Part shown: positions 7,265 to 13,077 of the stretch, piece after piece
Numbering within the stretch: the first letter of the stretch is position 1
How the letters are laid out: every line of letters begins with the position of its first letter
NCBI GenBank assembly: GCA_964472785.1
Contig: CAYYMH010000077.1
Span: forward strand, 1-16,033
Reading direction: 5' to 3'
Source: CAYYMH01 sp964472785
GTDB taxonomy: Bacteria > Zhuqueibacterota > Zhuqueibacteria > Thermofontimicrobiales > Thermofontimicrobiaceae
Length of the DNA: 16,033 nucleotides
Translations under genes and position numbers: made by a program
Notes under the pieces: generated by a model
Told to the model about the DNA's origin: nothing
Database searches by the model: none
Seen by the model: only the letters and a program-made list of their open reading frames with translations

Positions 7265-8035
7265 TTACCTCCGAGACCGTAAATTTCTCAAACTGAAAAT
7301 ATCATCCGAGACATTTATATTGAAATCAAGGTCAAGATACCGTATGACTGTTTTGTTTCCTTTTTCATCCTGGGGAATCAATTCCATGACAGCGGGAATT
7401 TCTTTGCCGTCAAAGGTTTTGATGTCCTTGAATTTCATCACTCGCATCAATTTGCCTTTTTCATCGTAATACTTTTCCCAGACAGGGATGTAATCTTGTC
7501 TGCGAGCTGCCAAAATAATTTTTCCCCAAACGATTGGCAAATCTTCTTTGGGGATCAGCTTAATATATAACAAATCTTCTTTGGCATCTTCGGGTTGAAT
7601 CAGCTCGAAGTTGTAGTCCTCTGTCCAGGTGAATTCCCTGACCAGATCGTCGTTGGTGAAATCCGATCCCATCCACGAGCTCATCATCATGGATGGCGGG
7701 ACTTTGATGACTTTATTCGTCTTGGGCAGATAGTTCCACATTTCATTGCCGATGCGCAGCGTTGCCACGCCCTTTTCTTTGGCAGGCGCCAGAATGCGAA
7801 TGAATGTTTTTTCCATTCCTTTTGACCACGCCTTCATTTTCAGGGTCCGCTCCCAATGCGGTGTAATGATCTCCATTTCCAATTCTGAATAGCTGGATTC
7901 GCTGCGGTAAAGTTCATCGATCTGTTTGACGATTTCGCGAACATTCAATTCCGATGCTTCTTGAGTCAATCCGACCTTGAACAAAAATATCGACAATATT
8001 GGCAAGATTAAAAGGATAAATTTAAATTTATTCAT
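7265..8035 (-). CDS. LolA-like outer-membrane lipoprotein-sorting periplasmic carrier
   Basis: About 256 residues with an N-terminal signal peptide (hydrophobic stretch after NKFKF, ending near GLTQ). The family signature is SWMGSDFTNDDLV near residues 120-132, preceded by GNEMWNYLPKTNKVIKVPPS. This is the PF17131 'outer membrane lipoprotein-sorting protein' type, whose fold resembles LolA and carries acyl chains in a beta-sheet groove. Three starts are stacked (GTG 8041, ATG 8038, ATG 8035); AGAGG is correctly spaced only for the ATG at 8035. First gene of the cluster; the permease begins one base after its stop. Likely job: accept substrate from the ABC exporter and ferry it through the periplasm. 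Confidence 0.88.
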   Translation of the reverse strand: MNKFKFILLILPILSIFLFKVGLTQEASELNVREIVKQIDELYRSESSYSELEMEIITPHWERTLKMKAWSKGMEKTFIRILAPAKEKGVATLRIGNEMWNYLPKTNKVIKVPPSMMMSSWMGSDFTNDDLVREFTWTEDYNFELIQPEDAKEDLLYIKLIPKEDLPIVWGKIILAARRQDYIPVWEKYYDEKGKLMRVMKFKDIKTFDGKEIPAVMELIPQDEKGNKTVIRYLDLDFNINVSDDIFSLRNLRSRR

Positions 8036-8061
8036 CATCACCTCTTTTGGATTTTTTATAC

Positions 8062-8212
8062 ATTAATGACCCCGTTGATTTACTACCCTTGCGAAGGTTA
8101 GTTTTTGCATAGAAGTCAATATATTGTGGTTGTATTATAATTATGTACAATATATTGGCTCGCTCTAAACCTTCGCAAGGGTAAATTGGATTAAATCAAC
8201 AGAATCATTAAT
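8062..8212. repeat. Long nested palindrome (MITE- or REP-like)
   Basis: Arms pair in order from outside: ATTAATGA (8062-8069) with TCATTAAT (8205-8212); GTTGATTTA (8074-8082) with TAAATCAAC (8192-8200); and the perfect 16-mer TACCCTTGCGAAGGTT (8084-8099) with its complement at 8168-8183. Inside lie two copies of the self-complementary CAATATATTG (8117-8126, 8148-8157) that can pair with each other. It fills the gap between the baeRF gene and the Lol-like cluster. No clear target duplication flanks it. Confidence 0.8.
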
Positions 8213-8229
8213 TATCAACCATTAAATTT

Positions 8230-9387
8230 CTAAAACCGAAAAACTGCCGCCAGCGGTGACTGCGATGGTCTATGCTCGGTTTCTAAATTGTAAACTTTGC
8301 CGCCACGCAATAAAGTTTGCATGGTAACAAGATCCGTTAAATCCTCCCCTTTGTCCTGATTTTGTTCATATATTTCGACGTTGTCATTATCCGAATCATA
8401 TTTTCCATAGCATTGTTCTTTCAAATCAACAAACAGGTTTTTAATGCGATCATGGTGAGCAGCTTTGACAATCTCTTTCACATCATTCGAGGCTTTTCCC
8501 TTTGATAATAATTCATGATATTCGGCTAAAGCGCCATCCTTTTCTTGCTGAAAATAGGATTGAATTTTCTTCCATGTTTTCTGATGTAACTCATCCTGGC
8601 TAAAATCAGCAGGATTGGAATCGACCGCTTTATCAAACAAATGCGGATAAGAACTGGCTTCCCGATAGATGGGAATTAGATACTCAACGCCGACCAGCAG
8701 CAGGGGTGAGTTTTCACCGCCTAACTCCCGTTCGACTCCTTTGTCAACCGCCTGAAAAAAGCGAAGGATATTTTTCTTTTTTAACGTATCATTTTTACCA
8801 ACACCCTGTCCGTGAAACATAGCATCTCGACGGCCTCTACGTGCACCAGTTCCGGTATGAAATTGGGTTTGCCTTTCCGGATCATCGTACTGAAGAATTT
8901 CGTCAATGTTTTTGGGTATTTCCTCTGATTGGATTTCATTCAAGCTAAAACCTGATCCTTGATAAAGTTTGATTTCATCTAAATTCAAAGCAAGAACATA
9001 ATACTGCACATCACTGCTCAGCAAGGGAATCAATGGCTTGACATAAAACCGCTCGCTGACCACGGCATGCTCATCAAAAGAAATTGGGAAACGATAATAA
9101 TTAAATTCATCAGGAGATAAGAATACAGCAAATCCATCACTTTGATAAAACCAAAAATAGGAGTCATCCAAAAGGTCCCTCGTCGGCTTTATAAATTCGT
9201 TAATTTCAGGTTTTCGCACCCCTTTTTTTACAAGTTTTTTTTCAACTTGTTTCATTAAATTTTTAAATCGGATTGGGTCCTGTTCAACCTCTGTTCCTTT
9301 TTTATGCGTGGGCATATAAATTGAGACACACGGTGATTGATGTTTCTCTGACAACTCACGAATTTTATTTTTGGTTAAAAGATACAT
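8230..9387 (-). CDS. baeRF-family protein (bacterial homologue of eukaryotic/archaeal release factor eRF1)
   Basis: A 385-residue soluble protein. The start MYLLTKNKIRELSEKHQSPC-VSIYMPTH, the strand pattern YYVLALNLDEIKLYQG (about 129-144) and the glycine/arginine motif GTGARRGRRDAMFHGQG (about 179-195) followed by FFQAVDKGVERELG and PLLLVGVEYLIPIY match the bacterial baeRF group. These proteins are related to eRF1/Pelota and are proposed to act on stalled ribosomes under stress. No signal peptide or membrane segment is present. AAAGG lies about ten bases before the ATG, and the P-type ATPase gene ends 21 bp upstream, so the two form a transcription unit. The biochemical function of the family is largely inferred. 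Confidence 0.85.
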   Translation of the reverse strand: MYLLTKNKIRELSEKHQSPCVSIYMPTHKKGTEVEQDPIRFKNLMKQVEKKLVKKGVRKPEINEFIKPTRDLLDDSYFWFYQSDGFAVFLSPDEFNYYRFPISFDEHAVVSERFYVKPLIPLLSSDVQYYVLALNLDEIKLYQGSGFSLNEIQSEEIPKNIDEILQYDDPERQTQFHTGTGARRGRRDAMFHGQGVGKNDTLKKKNILRFFQAVDKGVERELGGENSPLLLVGVEYLIPIYREASSYPHLFDKAVDSNPADFSQDELHQKTWKKIQSYFQQEKDGALAEYHELLSKGKASNDVKEIVKAAHHDRIKNLFVDLKEQCYGKYDSDNDNVEIYEQNQDKGEDLTDLVTMQTLLRGGKVYNLETEHRPSQSPLAAVFRF

Positions 9388-9408
9388 AGCAACACAACCT
9401 TTCGTAAT

Positions 9409-12072
9409 TTATTTTAGTACATGTTTTTTAATTAACTTCATGCTCTGTCCAATGAATAAAGGAATGACACTAATTCCAAAGATCAATGTCCACGCACTCA
9501 GATCGGGATGATAAGTTTGCAAAATACCGGACAATCCGGGCAAATAAACACCTGCCAGGAGCATGGTTCCACAAAGTAAAATCGCACCCCATACGAGAGG
9601 ATTGGTAGTGACTTCATTCAGTATCAATTTTGACTCTGTATCCCGCATGTTAAACACATGACCGAGGCGTGTGAAACCTAATGTGAGAAATGAAACGGTC
9701 ACTGCTTTATCGGTTGGCAGGTTGAGCCATTCCATTGCCAGAATTAACGCACCCAAAATGCATAAAGCGATGATTGCTCCATATCCGGCAATTAATGACC
9801 ATTGTTGCTTCTTCAGAATTGGTTCACTCGAATCACGGGGTGCCTGATGCATCACATTCGGATTTCCTTTTCCAACACCTAATGCCATCGCCGGGAAAAC
9901 ATCGAGCAGGAGATTGATAAAAAGTATTTGTAACGGTAAAACCGGTAGCGGCAAACTCAGTATCGACGCCAGCCCGACAGCAAGTACCTCCCCGACGTTT
10001 CCTGATAATAAAAACAAAACGAATTTTCTGATATTTTTAAAAATTACCCGACCGTACTCCACCGCCGTGACAATCGTCGAAAATTCATCATCTTTTAAAA
10101 TCATATCCGCCGCCTCACGGGCAACTTGGGTTCCTCTTTTCCCCATTGCAATTCCGATATCCGCTTTTTTCAAGGCAGGCGCATCATTAACACCATCGCC
10201 TGTCATCGCGACGATAGCACCATTGTCTTGATGGACTGAAATGAGATCGAGTTTTTGCTTCGGATTCACTCGTGCAAATATGGGTATGTCTTGAATTTTC
10301 TGTTTCTCATCATCGGTCAAGTCTTCGAAGTGTTTCAAATCCTGACCGATCATCACATCTGTTTTTTCATCTCCGATTAAATCAACCGCTGAAGCTACTT
10401 TGCGGGCAGTGATCGGATGGTCACCCGTCACCATCTTAACATCGATTCCTGCGTGGTGGCAGGCGGCAATCGCTTCTTTTACAGATTCACGTGGCGGATC
10501 AAATAGTCCGACAAGTCCATACAGGGTTAAATTCTCGTACGGATTTTCATCTGTTGTTTCAGCATCCCGTTGAGCCACTGCCAGTACCCTCAATCCATCG
10601 TCCGCCATCTGTTGGTTTGTGTTCATCCAATCATCCCGCTCCGCATCGCTCATGTCTTTCTCGCCGTCCTGCATGCTGATTTTTGTGCATACCTTGAGTA
10701 CAGACTCGGGCGCACCTTTGACCGCAACATAGTATGTATCATTCTTCTGATGAAACGTTGCCATCATTTTGTTTTCAGGATCAAAGGCTTCCTCTCTTTT
10801 TTCGGGCATCTCCTCCAACAATTGGTCACGCTCCATCTGTGCTTTTTTACCGGCAACCAGTAAAGCAGTTTCAAGAGGGTCTCCGATCTCGTTTTCGCCG
10901 TCTTCTGACAAAGAAGCATTATTGCATAATACGCCAATCTTGAGAGCTTCATGTAAAATTTTATCGTCATTCAAATCAACCGGTTTATCATCTTTGACAA
11001 AGTTATCGTTTTGATTTTCAGTTATTTTAATCCGTTCATCCGCTAATACGATATCAGTAACTGTCATCCTGTTTTCAGTCAATGTTCCTGTTTTGTCGGA
11101 GAAAATAATATTCGTCGCTCCCAGTGTTTCCACTGATCCCAATCGGTTAATCAGCGCATTCCGTTTCGCCATACGCATGACACCTCTGGCAAGAGCAATA
11201 GTTGCCACAATGGGCAGTCCTTCGGGGATCGCAGCGACGGCTAATGCGATTCCAGTTTCGATCATCAAAAATACATTTTTTTCATTTAAAATACCCAGCA
11301 CAGAGACAACAGCAGCGATTCCGATGGTGATCCAAATTAGCTTGTTCGCTAATCGATTGAGTCTTTTTTCGATGGGCGTGATTTCTTCTTCGGATTCTTC
11401 GACGAGTTCCGAGATATTTCCCAATTCCGTATCCATGCCCGTACTGACAACCACTGCCGCTCCTGATCCCCGGGTCACAAAAGTGCCCTTGAACAGCATA
11501 TTTTTTCTGTCCGACAGCGGGGCGTCTTCTTTTATTTTTTCCGTTGTTTTACTGATTGGAACTGATTCGCCGGTCAGTGCGGACTCGTCTGCCTGCAATC
11601 GGTTCGCTTCGATGATTCGCATATCGGCACTGACCATATCGCCGCCATCTAAAATGACGATGTCGCCCGGGACGAGTTCAATGGCTGGAATCTGTTTCAC
11701 ATCCCCATCGCGCCGCACATTCGCGCTGACCCGACTCATTTTATGCAGTGCCTCCATGGATCGGGCAGCTTTGACTTCGGTAAAAAAGCCGATCGCAACT
11801 GTTAAAAGGATAACTGCCACGATTGCCAAACCTTGAACGGGATCACTAAATAGAAATGACAACACAGCCGCGACAACTAACAACACCATGATCAAACTTT
11901 CGAATTGATCGATCAAAATTTCAAGGGTACTCTTGCTTTTTGTTTCTTGTAACCGGTTCTTTCCGTATTTTTTTCGGCGTTCTCTGACCTGCTTTGCTGA
12001 TAAGCCATCATCCGTGGTAACTTCAAATTCTTTTAAGAGATTGTTTACTTTGTAAGTCCAATAATTCTTCAT
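9409..12072 (-). CDS. P2-type cation-transporting ATPase (Ca2+-ATPase-like)
   Basis: An 887-residue full-length P-type pump in the inner membrane. An N-terminal cation-ATPase domain precedes TM1-2 (about 58-98). Then come the actuator loop TGES (167-170), M3-M4 with PEGLP (283-287), phosphorylation Asp326 in DKTGTLT, nucleotide-binding KGAPE (452-456), hinge TGDGVNDAP (624-632) and six C-terminal TMs. Ion-site positions resemble SERCA-type pumps: Glu284 in M4, Asn and Glu in M5 (SGNVGEVL) and Asn/Asp in M6 (NLLLDVFPA). The M6 Thr of SERCA is replaced by Leu, so Ca2+ is likely but another divalent cation is possible. GGGA lies a few bases before the ATG. First gene after a repeat-bearing gap; co-directional with baeRF. 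Confidence 0.94.
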   Translation of the reverse strand: MKNYWTYKVNNLLKEFEVTTDDGLSAKQVRERRKKYGKNRLQETKSKSTLEILIDQFESLIMVLLVVAAVLSFLFSDPVQGLAIVAVILLTVAIGFFTEVKAARSMEALHKMSRVSANVRRDGDVKQIPAIELVPGDIVILDGGDMVSADMRIIEANRLQADESALTGESVPISKTTEKIKEDAPLSDRKNMLFKGTFVTRGSGAAVVVSTGMDTELGNISELVEESEEEITPIEKRLNRLANKLIWITIGIAAVVSVLGILNEKNVFLMIETGIALAVAAIPEGLPIVATIALARGVMRMAKRNALINRLGSVETLGATNIIFSDKTGTLTENRMTVTDIVLADERIKITENQNDNFVKDDKPVDLNDDKILHEALKIGVLCNNASLSEDGENEIGDPLETALLVAGKKAQMERDQLLEEMPEKREEAFDPENKMMATFHQKNDTYYVAVKGAPESVLKVCTKISMQDGEKDMSDAERDDWMNTNQQMADDGLRVLAVAQRDAETTDENPYENLTLYGLVGLFDPPRESVKEAIAACHHAGIDVKMVTGDHPITARKVASAVDLIGDEKTDVMIGQDLKHFEDLTDDEKQKIQDIPIFARVNPKQKLDLISVHQDNGAIVAMTGDGVNDAPALKKADIGIAMGKRGTQVAREAADMILKDDEFSTIVTAVEYGRVIFKNIRKFVLFLLSGNVGEVLAVGLASILSLPLPVLPLQILFINLLLDVFPAMALGVGKGNPNVMHQAPRDSSEPILKKQQWSLIAGYGAIIALCILGALILAMEWLNLPTDKAVTVSFLTLGFTRLGHVFNMRDTESKLILNEVTTNPLVWGAILLCGTMLLAGVYLPGLSGILQTYHPDLSAWTLIFGISVIPLFIGQSMKLIKKHVLK

Positions 12073-12095
12073 GAAATCCCAATGTTATGTTAATT

Positions 12096-12123
12096 ATTTT
12101 AGTTTCAGCCTGCTATTCTTCAA
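12096..12123 (-). promoter_or_regulatory. Candidate sigma-70 promoter for the ATPase-baeRF unit
   Basis: On the minus strand, TTGAAG (12118-12123) and TAAAAT (12096-12101) are 16 bases apart, about 24 bases ahead of the ATPase ATG. A 7-bp inverted repeat (ATAATTG 12129-12135, CAATTAT 12144-12150) lies just upstream, where an activator might bind. AT-richness makes chance matches common. Confidence 0.35.
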
Positions 12124-12167
12124 CGTGAATAATTGCTGAAAAACAATTATCAGTACATTTTTCTTTT

Positions 12168-12269
12168 GCCACGCATTAACACAGATTTTCACAGATATTT
12201 TCTATGATTTGAAGTAGATTCTATAATATATTCTTCAAAATCCGTGTCTATCTGTGAATATCAGTGGTA
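12168..12269. repeat. Degenerate palindromic intergenic repeat (ACACAGAT type)
   Basis: Arms of about 30 bases (12168-12197 and 12240-12269) match in inverted orientation at roughly two thirds of positions, with shared CCAC and CACAGAT blocks. An inner 7-bp pair, TTTGAAG (12208-12214) and CTTCAAA (12233-12239), continues the stem. The 'CCAC..TTAACACAGAT' style is a dispersed intergenic repeat seen in many bacterial phyla. It separates the phosphoribosyltransferase from the ATPase gene. Confidence 0.6.
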
Positions 12270-12306
12270 ATGAATCTATTTTTAAAAAATTTTCGGTGGC
12301 AAATTT

Positions 12307-12930
12307 TCACTTTTTTCTGGTCAGTATGTCAATGACCTCTTCATCAGTCACATCGTGCCAGTTTTGATAAACCTGAGCCACTGCTCTGAAGTTGGGCGGC
12401 GTCTCCAACACGATAATCTCATCGACTAATTGTTCTATTTCCTGTTTAACCCGGTCACTGGTGACCGGCACACCAACAATAATTTTGTCCGCTTTTTCAT
12501 TTTTACACATGGTTATTGACACGCGCATGGTCGATCCCATTGCAATGCCGTCATCCACTAAGATCACAGTCCGGTCTGAAATATCCGGCAAGGGTTCGTT
12601 ATTTCGAAGCGTTTTTATCCGTCTTTTAACCACTTGCTTCTGTTCCTCCACAATTTCGTCAACTGAAGATTTGGGTAGAAAGCGATCAGTATCTCCGAAG
12701 ATAAAATTACTGCCATCTTCAGCAACTGCACCAAATCCCGCTTCGGGATTATAAGGGAGCGGTAATTTTCGTGAGACGATAATAGAAAAATACGCATTCA
12801 AGTGTTCGGCAACTTCAGCTCCTATTTCAACACCTCCCCGTGGAATCGCTAAAACAATAGCATTTTGGTCTCTGTATTTTTCCAAAGCTTTTGCTAATTT
12901 CTTGCCAGCATCTTTTCGATCAATAAACAT
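12307..12930 (-). CDS. Phosphoribosyltransferase family protein (COG1926 type)
   Basis: A 207-residue type I PRTase fold protein. The PRPP-binding motif is VILVDDGIAMGSTM (122-135) with the paired acidic Asp126-Asp127; the usual Thr before Gly is Met131. The N-terminal block AIPRGGVEIGAEVAEHL (28-44) and PEAGFGAVAEDG (62-73) are typical of stand-alone COG1926 proteins of unknown substrate, related in fold to hypoxanthine/adenine PRTases. I use ATG 12930 rather than the upstream GTG 12948 because AGGTGGGAG (12937-12945) sits in front of it. Co-directional with the ATPase and baeRF genes. Its leader is interrupted by an insertion element nine bases upstream of the Shine-Dalgarno, so native expression is probably disturbed. 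Confidence 0.88.
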   Translation of the reverse strand: MFIDRKDAGKKLAKALEKYRDQNAIVLAIPRGGVEIGAEVAEHLNAYFSIIVSRKLPLPYNPEAGFGAVAEDGSNFIFGDTDRFLPKSSVDEIVEEQKQVVKRRIKTLRNNEPLPDISDRTVILVDDGIAMGSTMRVSITMCKNEKADKIIVGVPVTSDRVKQEIEQLVDEIIVLETPPNFRAVAQVYQNWHDVTDEEVIDILTRKK

Positions 12931-12936
12931 ATTTTT

Positions 12937-12945
12937 CTCCCACCT
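12937..12945 (-). promoter_or_regulatory. Shine-Dalgarno that fixes the phosphoribosyltransferase start
   Basis: On the minus strand AGGTGGGAG ends six bases before ATG 12930. The longer reading from GTG 12948 would place this site inside the coding region, so it is not the real start. Confidence 0.8.
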
Positions 12946-12953
12946 CACTTGAA

Positions 12954-12971
12954 GTTAGTGTAAAAAAATAT
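12954..12971 (+). repeat. Left terminal inverted repeat of the insertion element
   Basis: GTTAGTGTAAAAAAATAT matches the inverted right end at all but two positions (one substitution, one missing T). It begins nine bases upstream of the phosphoribosyltransferase Shine-Dalgarno. Confidence 0.75.
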
Positions 12972-13025
12972 CCTTATTTTTTTCTTTTAACTAGAAAAAT
13001 AATAAGAAAATAGAACGGAAAGAGA

Positions 13026-13075
13026 GTTTACCCCCTATAAATTAGTTGAAAAGCGATTCAAAATTGAGGGTAAAC
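13026..13075 (+). promoter_or_regulatory. Hairpin that can mask the RBS of the primase-transposase
   Basis: GTTTACCC (13026-13033) is the exact complement of GGGTAAAC (13068-13075). The latter contains the last three bases of the likely Shine-Dalgarno GAGGG (13066-13070), seven bases before ATG 13078. A smaller pair, TTGAA (13046-13050) with TTCAA (13057-13061), nests in the loop. Transcripts entering from outside could fold and block translation, as known for IS10 and IS50. No run of T follows. Confidence 0.55.
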
Positions 13076-13077
13076 CA

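Noticed and set aside
11093..11836. A 247-codon plus-strand open frame
   Set aside because: It is antisense to the P-type ATPase catalytic region, is Ser/Thr/Ile/Ala-rich as reverse readings of such genes are, and has no RBS or family features.
12931..12948. Six extra N-terminal residues on the phosphoribosyltransferase from GTG 12948
   Set aside because: They would be encoded by the Shine-Dalgarno itself; ATG 12930 is correctly spaced from it.
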